This document shows, piece after piece, positions 34,081 to 43,152 of a DNA stretch of 64,000 bases. A program made the position numbers and the translations under genes. This DNA comes from JACADW01 sp963747985 (GTDB lineage: Bacteria; Acidobacteriota; UBA6911), in NCBI GenBank assembly GCA_963747985.1, contig CAVVHG010000001.1, positions 124,001 to 188,000 of the forward strand. The letters run 5' to 3'. The notes beneath the pieces are model-generated. The model searched no databases, was not told the origin of the DNA, and was given only the letters and a program-made list of their open reading frames with translations. Each line of letters begins with the position of its first letter. Positions within the stretch are counted from its first letter, which is position 1.

Positions 34081-34910
34081 GCCGGATCCTGGTTGTCGAT
34101 GATGACCGCACCACCCAGCATTTTCTCACCAGGGTGCTGAAGTCCGCCGGCTACCTGGTCTCAACTGCGTCCGACGGCACGCTGGCTTTGAGGCAACTCA
34201 AGAGGCAATCCTTTGACCTGATCCTGCTCGATATCTGGATGCCGGAAATGAACGGGCTCGAACTGCTGAATCGAATTCCCGATCATCCATCCCCGCCCAA
34301 AGTCATCATTATGACCTCCGATGACACCCCCGAGACGATGCTCGGGACGATCCGGCGTAGAGCATATCGGTATGTCGTCAAACCCGTGCACCCGGAGGAA
34401 CTACTCGAGTTCGTATTTTCCGCGCTGAATGCGCCTGCCGAGGCGCCGTCCATCGAGGTGATTTCGGCGCGTCCCGCCTGGGTGGAATTGCTCGTGCCTT
34501 GCACGCTCGAGGTGGCAGACAGGATCCAGAGTTTCCTGAGCAGGCTGGATAGCGACCTGTCGGAAGAGATCCGCGAGGCTGTGGGACGTGTCTTCCGGGA
34601 ACTTCTATTGAACGCCGTCGAGTGGGGCGGAAAACTGAATCCCGAGCGCAAGGTAAGAATATCCTACCTGCGCGCACGCCGGCTCATCCTGTACCGCATC
34701 GCCGACCCGGGGCCTGGGTTTTGCTTCGAGGAACTGGCACATGCAGCCGCAGGCCAGGCGTCGGGGGACCCGACTGCCCACATGCGGGTGCGCGAAGAAA
34801 AAGGCATCCGCCCGGGCGGCTTCGGTATCCTGATGGCACGTGCGCTGGTCGACGAGTTGATCTACAACGAAGCGCAGAACGAAGTCGTCTTCATCAAGTA
34901 CCTGGATTAG
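34077..34910 (+). CDS. response regulator with C-terminal GHKL (RsbW-like) ATPase domain
   Basis: 277 residues. The receiver domain (about 1-120) has the acidic pair in LVVDDDRTTQ, the phospho-acceptor D52 (LLDIWMPEMNG), T/S in IIMTSDD and the Lys in VVKPVHPEE. The C-terminal half is a GHKL ATPase of the anti-sigma type: N-box FRELLLNAVEWGGKLNPE, G1-like IADPGPGF, and GIRPGGFGILMARALVDELI. This pairing (REC-HATPase_c_2) suggests a phosphorylation-controlled switch protein that sequesters an anti-sigma-antagonist-like partner rather than a DNA-binding regulator. It overlaps the hybrid kinase by four bases, so the kinase's Hpt domain is the likely phosphate donor. Confidence 0.88.
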   Translation: MSRILVVDDDRTTQHFLTRVLKSAGYLVSTASDGTLALRQLKRQSFDLILLDIWMPEMNGLELLNRIPDHPSPPKVIIMTSDDTPETMLGTIRRRAYRYVVKPVHPEELLEFVFSALNAPAEAPSIEVISARPAWVELLVPCTLEVADRIQSFLSRLDSDLSEEIREAVGRVFRELLLNAVEWGGKLNPERKVRISYLRARRLILYRIADPGPGFCFEELAHAAAGQASGDPTAHMRVREEKGIRPGGFGILMARALVDELIYNEAQNEVVFIKYLD

Positions 34911-34939
34911 GTGACGCGGATGCATCACTGCGTCCGTTA

Positions 34940-35845
34940 TCAGCCGATAATCTTCTCCAGGTGGGCCTTGGATCGTTTAATGTCCTCGGTCTGCTGTGGG
35001 CCGGTAATCTCCCGCTCGATCGTGATGGCGCCGGTGTACCCGAGCTGTTTGAGCCGCTTGATGATACCCGGAAAATCCACTTTGCCCTGGCCGATGGGGA
35101 CCTCGCGGCCCAGCTCCTTCGGGTTGACGGGATAGAAGCCGTCCTTGGCGTGTACGCCCCGGACCAGCTTTCCGATCACATCGAGAGCATCCAGCGGATT
35201 GGCGGTACCGTACAAGATGAGGTTCGCCGTGTCGAGGTTCACATACTGATTGTCCTGTCCTACATCCTCGATGCACCGCAGCATGGTGACCGGCGTCTCC
35301 TGGCCCGTCTCGTAGAGCACCATCTGGCCGTTTGACTTGCAGTGCTGAGCTACCTCGCGAATCGCGGCCACCACCTCCCGGTAAACCGGGTCATTGGGAT
35401 TCTCCGGGATGAAACCGTTGTGAGTGTGAAAGGCCGGGATCCCGAGTTTCTTCGCGAAGTCGGAGGCCTTCTTGAAATGGTCGATCCTCGCCCGGCGGTA
35501 TTTCTCCGGCACGAGCCCGATCGTGAGAGGCCCTTGATAGAAATCCCATACGTGGGGCCCCGGACCAAGCGAATCGAGGGCTGTGATCTCGATCCCGGTC
35601 TTCTCGACCGCGGTTTTCAGCCCGCGTTCCATTTCAGCCGAGAAATCCTCGATCCCTATCTGGCAGGTGGTAAAACCCAGTTCACGCACCCTGGCCAGCG
35701 TGGCCGCAGGATCTTTCTCTATTCCGACGAACAACCCCAGCCGCATCGGCTTCCCCGCGCTTGCGGACGGCGAGGCTGCGAGCAGCGTGCCGGCTCCGGC
35801 GGCAGCCGAAAACTGCAGAAATTCCCTTCTATTCAGTTCATTCAT
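34940..35845 (-). CDS. Tat-exported sugar isomerase/epimerase-like TIM-barrel protein
   Basis: 301 residues from ATG 35845 (GAGAGGAT upstream); a slightly longer frame starts at 35881. The leader MNELNRREFLQFSAAAGAGT is a twin-arginine signal. The barrel is xylose-isomerase-like: RLGLFVGIEKDPAATLARVR, GIPAFHTHNGFIPENPNDPV, MVLYETGQETPVTMLRCI, YVNLDTANLILYG and HAKDGFYPV, with the His/Glu/Asp positions expected of metal ligands (TH, E of YETGQE, D of LDTAN, H of HAKD). The final LGYTGAITIEREITG is also conserved in this family. Substrate unknown. It is convergent with the response regulator gene, 29 bases away. Confidence 0.8.
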   Translation of the reverse strand: MNELNRREFLQFSAAAGAGTLLAASPSASAGKPMRLGLFVGIEKDPAATLARVRELGFTTCQIGIEDFSAEMERGLKTAVEKTGIEITALDSLGPGPHVWDFYQGPLTIGLVPEKYRRARIDHFKKASDFAKKLGIPAFHTHNGFIPENPNDPVYREVVAAIREVAQHCKSNGQMVLYETGQETPVTMLRCIEDVGQDNQYVNLDTANLILYGTANPLDALDVIGKLVRGVHAKDGFYPVNPKELGREVPIGQGKVDFPGIIKRLKQLGYTGAITIEREITGPQQTEDIKRSKAHLEKIIG

Positions 35846-35952
35846 AACGGATCCTCTCTTTGGAGTTGAAGTATCGCACATTCGGGGCGAGTTCAGTCAA
35901 CCCGAGATGCAGGATGCCCGCCAGCGCGGCGGGTGCGTGCCGATAGTGTAAT

Positions 35953-36987
35953 ATGAACCAGCGGGGGGCGCGGATTTTGGTGAAAGGCTACTCAACCTCG
36001 AAATTGCCGGGCCTGAACCATCTGCTCAAGAAAGTGTCGCGGTCGTTCTATCTCTCGATCCGGGTTCTTCCGCGTGAGGTACGCCCGCAGATCGGCCTGA
36101 CCTATCTCATTGCCCGTGCGACCGACACGGTGGCCGACACAAGATCGGCGCCCGTGGCGGTGCGCCAAGCCATCCTGCAGGGAATGCGTACGGAAATTGC
36201 TGGCGCCGCGGCCGGGGATTCCGCACAGAGCATGGGTTTTGGTGGCATTTTGGAGTGCATGACTCCGATCGACCGTGCGTTGCTCGGGAGCTTTCCGGAC
36301 GCATTGGACGCGCTCCAAGGCTGCAGCGCATCTGACCGCAGGTATATGGGCGACGTTCTGGCTGCGATCACAGCCGGGCAGAACATAGACCTGTCCCGCT
36401 TTGGCAGCTCAGATTCCGGGCAGCTCGCAGCGTTCGATACTGACGAGGAACTTGACGACTACACGTATCGGGTCGCCGGCTGTGTCGGGGAATTCTGGAC
36501 CAGGATGTGCAGGGCTCACCTTTTTCCCGAGGCCAATGTGCCTGATGCGTTCCTTCTCGAGAAAGGCGTGCGATTTGGCAAGGGGCTTCAACTTGTCAAC
36601 ATCCTGCGGGACCTGCCGAAGGACCTGCGCCAGGGGCGGTGCTACATTCCGCGGGCGCCGCTTGCCGGACCGGGATTATCACCGGAATCACTGCTCGACC
36701 CCGCTTCCATAAAGCTATTCCGACCGCTCTACGATCGCTACATCCGGCAGGCTGAGGAGTTCCTTGCAGACGGGCGTGCCTACGTCGATTTGCTTCCGCG
36801 CAACCAACTGCGGGTCCGCCTGGCGTGCACCCTGCCGATGTTGATCGGCGTGGAAACGCTGGCAAGACTTCGGACCAGCAACGTGCTCGACGACAGACAC
36901 ACGGTCAAGGTAGGCCGGCCCGTGGTCCGGCGGCTGATCTTCGCCTCAATCCTTCGCTGCCTCCGCCCTGCAAGACGGTTCCACTAA
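35953..36987 (+). CDS. squalene/phytoene synthase family protein
   Basis: 344 residues. The chain resembles eukaryotic-type farnesyl-diphosphate farnesyltransferase: LLKKVSRSFYLSIRVLPREV, the first aspartate-rich motif ARATDTVADT, DDYTYRVAGCVGEFWTRMC, and the second motif QLVNILRDLPKDLRQGRCYI. Such enzymes join two C15 or C20 prenyl diphosphates head to head, giving squalene for hopanoids or phytoene for carotenoids. There is no partner gene of either pathway beside it. The first ~17 codons include a 19-base sequence (35985-36003) identical to a repeat at 61262, so the N-terminus has either been modified by a repeat or the true start is downstream; no good Shine-Dalgarno sequence is present before 35953. 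Confidence 0.85.
   Translation: MNQRGARILVKGYSTSKLPGLNHLLKKVSRSFYLSIRVLPREVRPQIGLTYLIARATDTVADTRSAPVAVRQAILQGMRTEIAGAAAGDSAQSMGFGGILECMTPIDRALLGSFPDALDALQGCSASDRRYMGDVLAAITAGQNIDLSRFGSSDSGQLAAFDTDEELDDYTYRVAGCVGEFWTRMCRAHLFPEANVPDAFLLEKGVRFGKGLQLVNILRDLPKDLRQGRCYIPRAPLAGPGLSPESLLDPASIKLFRPLYDRYIRQAEEFLADGRAYVDLLPRNQLRVRLACTLPMLIGVETLARLRTSNVLDDRHTVKVGRPVVRRLIFASILRCLRPARRFH
35985..36003 (+). repeat. 19-base copy of repeat family C within the squalene-synthase-like gene
   Basis: AGGCTACTCAACCTCGAAA is identical to 61262-61280, the left part of an inverted-repeat element. It falls in the N-terminal codons of the gene. A second inverted arm is not visible here. Confidence 0.55.
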
Positions 36988-37112
36988 GCAGTGCGCCCTG
37001 CGCAAGCCCGGCCTCGATGCTCGACGACGGCACGGATAGTAGTTCCGGAGCACCACCGTCTCATGTGAAGTCTCCCTGGTTGCCCGCGCCCGAGGGAAGC
37101 GGGAGAGGGGTA

Positions 37113-38600
37113 TTACATGCCGAAAAACGATCGAACCAGTCCCAGGATCACGAAAAAGGAAAAGAACGCATAGAACGCGGAGCAGGCCAGGAGCATGGCC
37201 TCCCGCCAAAGAGGAGGGCGAAGCGCGCGCGGCAGGAAACGGCGGTTTACGCGGAAGATCTGCACCCCGGCAATCACCATGATTACGGCCGCAGTGTTGG
37301 CGAATATCATGAAGAGTTTCATCGGCGAGGCCCAGCGGATGGCGAGGGCTCCCCACACGGAATAAACGAGAAGAATTCCGTAGTAAATCTTCTGTATGCC
37401 ACCGCCCGTGCGCTCGCGCAGCCGGCCGCTCGACATCCATAGAGCATCGGTAACGGACCGCACCAGGATGTCGGTGTTGCCTAACTGCGTCTTGAACAGG
37501 AGCCAGAATCCGTTGAACAGCGTAAGGAACCAGAAACCCGGCCAGAATTTGTCGGCAAGGTACTTTGCCTGGTAGGCTCCCGCAGCCAGACCCTGAAGGT
37601 CGGTGCCGTGGGGTATCACAAAAGTGGCGAGGTTTACGTTGAGATACATGCCCAGAAAACAGAACGCTCCCCATACCCAGAACTGATCCGCCTGGACATA
37701 ACGCATCCACTCCTTCCACCGAGCCAGCGTGTCCCCGTTTACGACGAAGATCTTGCCGACATGGGAGAGTTGGATCTTCACCCCGCCGATGGCGCTGGCA
37801 ATCGCGCCGACCTTCGATCCCATGCCGAATCCCTTGTCCCGGACCCAATTACTGACCGTCAGGTTTCCCAGGCCGCCCGAGCCGGCCATGGCCGCGAGAG
37901 CCGCGAGCAGGGTCCAATCCGTCGGGGACGGCAGGCCGGAGAAGCTGAAGAATCCGACGAAAGTACGCCAGCTATGGGCTGCGGGTACGAAGACGACGTT
38001 GATGAAAAGGAGGAAGGAGAAGACGACCGCCAGCATCGTCCATGCAAAGTACTCGAGCATCCGCTCTATCGTCCCGCCGAACGACAGGATCATGATGATG
38101 ACCACGAGCACCGCGGTGGCGATCCATCCCTGGATTCCCGCATCCCCTTCACCCGGCATGCGACCCGCCCAGGCGCTGAACAGGACTGCAGCGGCACTGC
38201 CTGCCAGGGCCGGCCATCCGAGCTGCATGAATCCGATCAGGGTGTAAAAGCCGGCCCAGAACTTCGGTCCCGGTTTGAGGCGCATGATCCCGCCATAGAT
38301 CGGTTCGCCCGTGTAGAGCGTGTATCGGATCCCCTCGATGTTGAAGATGACTTGAAGAAGGATCGCGACCGTTACAATTAGAAAGATCGAGGTGGAATAC
38401 TTGACCCCCACGGCCGGGCCGAGCAGCCACTCGCCCCCGCCGACGGATGTTGCTGCCAGGATGGCCCCGGGCCCGAGAACGCGCATGAGGTTGCGAAGGC
38501 TGAAAGGAAGCGGCGCAGGCAACTCTGCCGTTTCCCAGCGAGGCAGAGCCCCATGGTCAGGCGTTGTGCCGGAAGACGTGTCTGCAACCGGACTTTTCAT
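37113..38600 (-). CDS. Nramp-related membrane transporter lacking canonical metal-binding motifs
   Basis: 495 residues from ATG 38600 (GAGGAAGG upstream), with about eleven hydrophobic segments. The first transmembrane helix region reads LGPGAILAATSVGGGEWLLG, aligning with the Nramp start GPG...DPGN but with VGGGEW where DPGN should be. The region expected to carry the MPH motif of helix 6 is AAMAGSGGLGNLTVSNWVRD. The GPG opening and overall length fit the NRAMP/LeuT fold, so this belongs to the Nramp-like group common in Acidobacteriota, but transport of Mn2+ or Fe2+ should not be assumed. It is convergent with the squalene-synthase-like gene and transcribed alone. Confidence 0.75.
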   Translation of the reverse strand: MKSPVADTSSGTTPDHGALPRWETAELPAPLPFSLRNLMRVLGPGAILAATSVGGGEWLLGPAVGVKYSTSIFLIVTVAILLQVIFNIEGIRYTLYTGEPIYGGIMRLKPGPKFWAGFYTLIGFMQLGWPALAGSAAAVLFSAWAGRMPGEGDAGIQGWIATAVLVVIIMILSFGGTIERMLEYFAWTMLAVVFSFLLFINVVFVPAAHSWRTFVGFFSFSGLPSPTDWTLLAALAAMAGSGGLGNLTVSNWVRDKGFGMGSKVGAIASAIGGVKIQLSHVGKIFVVNGDTLARWKEWMRYVQADQFWVWGAFCFLGMYLNVNLATFVIPHGTDLQGLAAGAYQAKYLADKFWPGFWFLTLFNGFWLLFKTQLGNTDILVRSVTDALWMSSGRLRERTGGGIQKIYYGILLVYSVWGALAIRWASPMKLFMIFANTAAVIMVIAGVQIFRVNRRFLPRALRPPLWREAMLLACSAFYAFFSFFVILGLVRSFFGM

Positions 38601-38789
38601 CGGGTGCCTTCCTCTCGGTTCTCTCAGCGGAGCTGCGGCATCGAGCTTACCATAGTGTCTATAGGCAACCGATGCGGGCAGGACTGCGACTACAGGGGGG
38701 CGCCCCCGGCGCGGACATCGTTCACTTTGCATTCCATCTGGACGCGGACTATGCTTCCCAGTTCTTGCCTACCCGGAGGAGATGATTTT

Positions 38790-40907
38790 ATGAAACGACA
38801 GATTGCCCTGCTGTGGCTCGTGCTTTCCATTGCCTGTTCACGCACTTCAACCAGGACGGAGGTGGCTGTTCAGCCCCCCGTTGCATCCAGGATTCCTCAT
38901 GAGACCGTGCTTCATGGGCAGAAGGCTGTCGATGACTACTACTGGTTGCGCGAGAAGGGCAGTCCCGCGGTTACAGCCTACCTCACGGCGGAAAACGCGT
39001 ACGCCGATGCAATCATGAAGCCGACGCAGCCGCTGCAGGAAACGCTGTACGAGGAGATGCTCGGGCGCATCAAGGAAACCGACATGGGAGTGCCGATGCT
39101 TGATCACGGCTACTGGTACTACACCCGAACCGAGCAAGGGAAACAATATCCGATTTACTGCCGCAAGAAGGGAACACTCGAATCACCCGAAGAGGTGACG
39201 GTCGACCTGAACCAGCTCGGCCAATCCGAGAAGTATATCGGTTTGGGCGGTTACTGGGTGAGCCCGGACAGCGGGCTGCTTGCCTACTCGACTGATACAA
39301 CGGGATTTCGTGTTTACACGCTGTACGTCAAGGACCTGCGCAAGGGACAGCTTTTGGAGGAGAGGATACCTCGCGTCGATAGCGTCGCATGGGCTTCCGA
39401 CGGCAAGACACTCTTTTACACGGTAGAGAATGACGCCAAGCGGTCCTACCGCCTGTACCGTCACCGGTTGGGTGCCAAGCCGCCCGATCCGCTGGTCTAC
39501 GAAGAGAAGGACGAGATGTTCGAGCTCAACGTCGGCCGGACCCGCAGCGACGCGTACCTGCTCCTTGCTTCGAACAGCCACACCGCGAGTGAGGTCCGGT
39601 ATCTCGCTGCCGGTAATCCTGACGGTGCCTGGCAGGTGGTCGTGCCGCGCGAAAAAGAGCATGAATACGACGTCGACCATCGCGGTGATCTTTTCTATAT
39701 CCGCACGAATTCCGGCGGCCGCAATTTCAGACTCGTGACCGCTCCGGTTTCCAGCCCGGGCAAGACCCACTGGAAGGAACTGGTGCCGCACCGTGAAAAC
39801 GTCATGCTGGAGGGCATCGATCTCTTTCAGGACCAGTACGTGCTGTTCGAACGTGAAGACGGGCTGCCGCAACTTAGGATCACGGATTTCAAGACCGGAT
39901 CATCACACCGCGTCGAGTTCCCGGAACAGGTCTATTCGGTTTTCCCGGGCGGCAACGCCGAATTCAAGACCTCCCTGTTTCGCTTCAACTACCAGTCACC
40001 CGTCACGCCGGGTTCCGTCTACGATTATGACGTCCTGACGCGGCAACGCAAGCTGCTGAAGCAGCAGGAAGTGCTCGGGGGTTACGACGCGTCCCGCTAC
40101 CAGACAGAGAGGGCCTTTGCGACCGCATCGGACGGGACGAGAATTCCGATCGCGCTTGTATATCGGAAGGGCTTCACTCGCGACGGGAAAGCACCGCTGC
40201 ACCTGTACGCTTACGGTTCTTACGGGATGTCCATGCCGGATACCTTCAACTCGAACGCGGTATCGCTGCTCGACCGTGGAGTGGTCCTTGCGACGGCGCA
40301 CATCCGCGGCGGCGGCGAGATGGGGAAGAAATGGCACGAACAGGGCCGCATGATGTCGAAGATGAACACGTTCACCGATTTCATCTCATGCGCCGAATAC
40401 CTGCTGGCGCAGGGTTACGGATCGAAAGGCCTGCTGGCCATTGAGGGCGGGAGCGCCGGAGGCCTGCTCATGGGGGCCGTAACCAACCTGCGCCCTGACC
40501 TTTTCAAGGTCGTCGTGGCCCACGTTCCGTTTGTTGATGTAATCAACACGATGCTCGACGAGTCGCTGCCGCTGACCGTGGGCGAGTTTGAGGAGTGGGG
40601 CAATCCCAAGATCAAAGAGCAGTATGACTGCATGATCAAGTACAGCCCGTACGACAACGTGACGAGGAAGGCGTACCCGGCGCTCCTGGTGAAGACCTCT
40701 TTGAATGACAGCCAGGTGATGTACTGGGAGCCGGCGAAGTATGTTGCCAAGCTGCGGGCAATGAAGACCGACTCCAACCTGCTCGTTTTCAAGATCAATA
40801 TGGACCCGGCCGGCCACGGCGGCCAGTCCGGCCGGTACAACCGCCTGAGGGAGGTCGCTTTCGACTATGCGTTTATCCTCTGGCGGCTGGGCGTCGTGAA
40901 GATCTGA
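38790..40907 (+). CDS. lipoprotein prolyl oligopeptidase / oligopeptidase B (S9 family)
   Basis: 705 residues from ATG 38790 (GGAGGA upstream). The signal ends in a lipobox LSIAC, so a membrane-anchored periplasmic lipoprotein is expected. The N-terminal beta-propeller opens with YYWLREKGSPAVTAYLTAEN (the DPYRWLED-like family start). The alpha/beta-hydrolase domain supplies the triad S555 (GGSAGGLLMGAV), D640 (TSLNDSQV) and H676 (GHGGQSGRY). The segment PFVDVINTMLDESLPLT, then EWGNPK, is typical of oligopeptidase B/PtrB. It cleaves short peptides after basic or prolyl residues. It probably supports peptide scavenging. Divergent from the Nramp-like gene; the 190-base gap contains a perfect palindrome, GGGGGCGCCCCC, at 38696-38707. 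Confidence 0.92.
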   Translation: MKRQIALLWLVLSIACSRTSTRTEVAVQPPVASRIPHETVLHGQKAVDDYYWLREKGSPAVTAYLTAENAYADAIMKPTQPLQETLYEEMLGRIKETDMGVPMLDHGYWYYTRTEQGKQYPIYCRKKGTLESPEEVTVDLNQLGQSEKYIGLGGYWVSPDSGLLAYSTDTTGFRVYTLYVKDLRKGQLLEERIPRVDSVAWASDGKTLFYTVENDAKRSYRLYRHRLGAKPPDPLVYEEKDEMFELNVGRTRSDAYLLLASNSHTASEVRYLAAGNPDGAWQVVVPREKEHEYDVDHRGDLFYIRTNSGGRNFRLVTAPVSSPGKTHWKELVPHRENVMLEGIDLFQDQYVLFEREDGLPQLRITDFKTGSSHRVEFPEQVYSVFPGGNAEFKTSLFRFNYQSPVTPGSVYDYDVLTRQRKLLKQQEVLGGYDASRYQTERAFATASDGTRIPIALVYRKGFTRDGKAPLHLYAYGSYGMSMPDTFNSNAVSLLDRGVVLATAHIRGGGEMGKKWHEQGRMMSKMNTFTDFISCAEYLLAQGYGSKGLLAIEGGSAGGLLMGAVTNLRPDLFKVVVAHVPFVDVINTMLDESLPLTVGEFEEWGNPKIKEQYDCMIKYSPYDNVTRKAYPALLVKTSLNDSQVMYWEPAKYVAKLRAMKTDSNLLVFKINMDPAGHGGQSGRYNRLREVAFDYAFILWRLGVVKI

Positions 40908-40932
40908 CGTAACAGATCCGGTCTGTGGGTCC

Positions 40933-40949
40933 GCCCGTGCAGAACGGGC
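40933..40949. terminator. small hairpin between convergent genes
   Basis: GCCCGT-GCAGA-ACGGGC is a perfect 6-bp stem with a 5-base loop in the 48-base gap between the oligopeptidase and DUF4434-like genes. No T-run follows directly, so it is only a candidate bidirectional terminator. Confidence 0.4.
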
Positions 40950-40955
40950 CTGCAT

Positions 40956-42026
40956 CTATTTGCCTTTCAGCATGGCGGGATGGTTCTTCCGCAGCCAGCC
41001 CACATAGTCAGAATACAGCCGGGTCGAACCCGCGGGCCCGGCAAAAGCCGCGGAACCGGGCTTGTTCATCATTCCCTGGTATTGATAGACGAGCACGGTG
41101 TCGACAAACGGAGAGACAGCCTCGAGCTGGCGCTGGACGCGCTGAAACGGTGCAGGAAGCAGGGCGCTCTCGTAAACCTTTCCCTGGAATTCGAATATTT
41201 CCACATCGGCCCAGATCGCCACGCGAGGAACACGCTGGTGGGCCTTCTTCAATCCTTCATAGAATGCCCCGGTCTCGTCAGCCTTCGATTTTCGAACTCC
41301 CACTTCATCCTGGTAGGCGATGATGTCGACATCCAGGGTTTCCAGCTGCCGCACGTACTTGTCGTCCGGGCGAGCCACCCGCGTGCCATACGGGGCGATC
41401 AGGATCTTCGCCCGGGGAGTCAAAGAGCGTGCCAGGCGGGAGCAGGTATTGACATATTGGACGAATTCCTCCGAGTAGTAAGAATTGATGAAGGCCTCAT
41501 TCGGCCAATACCACCCGTAGAAGCTCCTGTGCGCCGAGTAGAGCTTCGTGAGTTCCTCGATAGCCTGGAGACGCTTCTTGCCCGCCGCGGGATCCGAGAG
41601 GATGTCGGGACTGTCCCATTTTCCGTAGAACCCTCCTCCGATAAAGAACTTGATCCCGTAATTGTCCGCCGCTGTCAGGACGGCTTCTATCGGATCGTCG
41701 CACGCGATCCGAAATGGGGGAAATATGTTCGTCCGGTAGAACGCCTTGAAGTAGAGCGCCGTGCACATGAGCACGAGGTATTCCATCCCGAGTTCCGAGA
41801 TCTCCCGGACCTTGGCGTCCCACTGCTCGCATGTGAAGGCGGCACACGCCGGATTCCACGGAACGCCCTCCTTGATGCTGTGATGCTGGAACTCGAACCA
41901 GCTGCCCAGGATCGGTTTGGCCGGTCCGGCGGCAGCCCGGGAGATCGATTCCCTGCAGCCGCTTGCCGCCAGCCCCCCCGAGATGCCCAGGGTGTAGAGA
42001 AAATCCCGTCGGTTGAGTTCTTTCAT
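40956..42026 (-). CDS. exported DUF4434-like TIM-barrel lipoprotein (putative glycosidase)
   Basis: 356 residues from ATG 42026 (GGGAGGAG upstream). The leader MKELNRRDFLYTLGISGGLA then ASGC has both a twin-arginine pair and a lipobox cysteine, predicting a Tat-exported lipoprotein. The barrel begins ILGSWFEFQHHSIKEGVPW and includes EISELGMEYLVLMCTALYFK, GIKFFIGGGFYGKW, FYGWYWPNEAFINSYY (candidate catalytic Glu) and VDTVLVYQYQGMMNKPGS. This is the pattern of DUF4434, a family with a glycoside hydrolase fold often found near polysaccharide-degrading genes. It stands divergent from the RhaT-like permease. Confidence 0.75.
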   Translation of the reverse strand: MKELNRRDFLYTLGISGGLAASGCRESISRAAAGPAKPILGSWFEFQHHSIKEGVPWNPACAAFTCEQWDAKVREISELGMEYLVLMCTALYFKAFYRTNIFPPFRIACDDPIEAVLTAADNYGIKFFIGGGFYGKWDSPDILSDPAAGKKRLQAIEELTKLYSAHRSFYGWYWPNEAFINSYYSEEFVQYVNTCSRLARSLTPRAKILIAPYGTRVARPDDKYVRQLETLDVDIIAYQDEVGVRKSKADETGAFYEGLKKAHQRVPRVAIWADVEIFEFQGKVYESALLPAPFQRVQRQLEAVSPFVDTVLVYQYQGMMNKPGSAAFAGPAGSTRLYSDYVGWLRKNHPAMLKGK

Positions 42027-42141
42027 GTTGGGCTCCTCCCGCTTCTCTGCTAGCATCGAGACGCTCCGGATGTTCTGAGCATCCTCATTAACAGGGCTCT
42101 CTTTTGCGCGTCAAGCCAATTCTAGACCGGGAGCGTCGGCA

Positions 42142-43152
42142 ATGATCACTGGCGGGGTGCTGCTGGCCGTTGTTTCAGGACTCTTCAATGGACTATTCAC
42201 GACTCCGATGAAGATGATCCATGGGTGGAAGTGGGAGAACATCTGGCTGGTATTCATTGTGACGGCCTGCTTGCTGATGCCCGTCGCGTTAGTGACGGCC
42301 ATGGGGCCCAGCCCCGGCGGACTGTACGCGGCTGCACCCGCAGGTGCTGTATCCTCTGCCTTGCTGTTCGGTTTTGCATGGGGTTTTGGTGCCATCCTGT
42401 TCGGCCTGAGCGTGGACTATCTCGGAGTGTCGCTGGCCAACAGTCTTGTGATCGGCCTGAGCTCTGCCATGGGCTCGCTGGTCCCGCTGATCCTCCATCG
42501 CCAGCTGCAGCTGAATGTGCAACTGGTCCTTCTATTACTTGGTATAGCAACCTTCCTCCTGGGTGTGACCCTCTGCGGCATGGCCGGCCGCCGGCGTGAA
42601 GGAGCTGCCGATCACGCGATCACCCCGGGGAAGCGCACCAGGGCGTATTTCTTCTGCATCGGTTCCGGCATAATGTCCGCCATCTTCAATATCGGGTACT
42701 CGCTCGCGCTGCCCATAGCGGACACGGGTGTGCGCATGGGATACTCACAGTTTACCTCCACCAATACCATCTGGTTGTTGATGCTGGCGGCAGGTTCCAT
42801 CCCGAACATCCTGTTCTGCCTTTACCTGATGAACAAGAACGGATCGGGAACGCTGATGGCAGGGGCCGGCGGCGGCAAAGCCTGGGGATTGAGCGTTCTG
42901 ATGGGGCTGCTCTGGGGAGGCAGCATTTTCCTTTACGGTGCCGCTACGCCGCTGCTTGGTGACATGGGACCTTCCATAGGCTGGCCTTTGAGCCTGGCGG
43001 TGGGTTTGCTGATAGCAAACCTGATGGGCGTCTGGCTCGGCGAATGGCGCAGTGCCAATCCCCGGGCGGCCCGGCTCATGCGCTACGGGATCGTCACGAT
43101 CATGGTTGCCATCATCCTGTGTGCAACCTCATCCAGGTTGGGCGTGTCATGA
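42142..43152 (+). CDS. RhaT-like sugar:proton symporter
   Basis: 336 residues with ten hydrophobic segments. The opening ITGGVLLAVVSGLFNGLFTT and PMKMIHGWKWENIWLVF is the RhaT (L-rhamnose/H+ symporter, DMT superfamily) signature; FGFAWGFGAILFGLSVDYLG and FNIGYSLALPIADTG also belong to it. Acidobacterial members often sit with genes for sugars other than rhamnose, and no rhamnose genes (isomerase, kinase, aldolase) lie here. The stop codon overlaps the start of the epimerase-kinase fusion by four bases (ATGA, 43149-43152), so the transported compound is probably a substrate of that enzyme, for example an amino sugar. This is an inference. Confidence 0.85.
   Translation: MITGGVLLAVVSGLFNGLFTTPMKMIHGWKWENIWLVFIVTACLLMPVALVTAMGPSPGGLYAAAPAGAVSSALLFGFAWGFGAILFGLSVDYLGVSLANSLVIGLSSAMGSLVPLILHRQLQLNVQLVLLLLGIATFLLGVTLCGMAGRRREGAADHAITPGKRTRAYFFCIGSGIMSAIFNIGYSLALPIADTGVRMGYSQFTSTNTIWLLMLAAGSIPNILFCLYLMNKNGSGTLMAGAGGGKAWGLSVLMGLLWGGSIFLYGAATPLLGDMGPSIGWPLSLAVGLLIANLMGVWLGEWRSANPRAARLMRYGIVTIMVAIILCATSSRLGVS

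Noticed and set aside
38696..38707. Perfect palindrome GGGGGCGCCCCC between the Nramp-like and oligopeptidase genes
   Set aside because: Could be an operator, but in high-GC DNA a single short GC-only palindrome is weak evidence; noted only.
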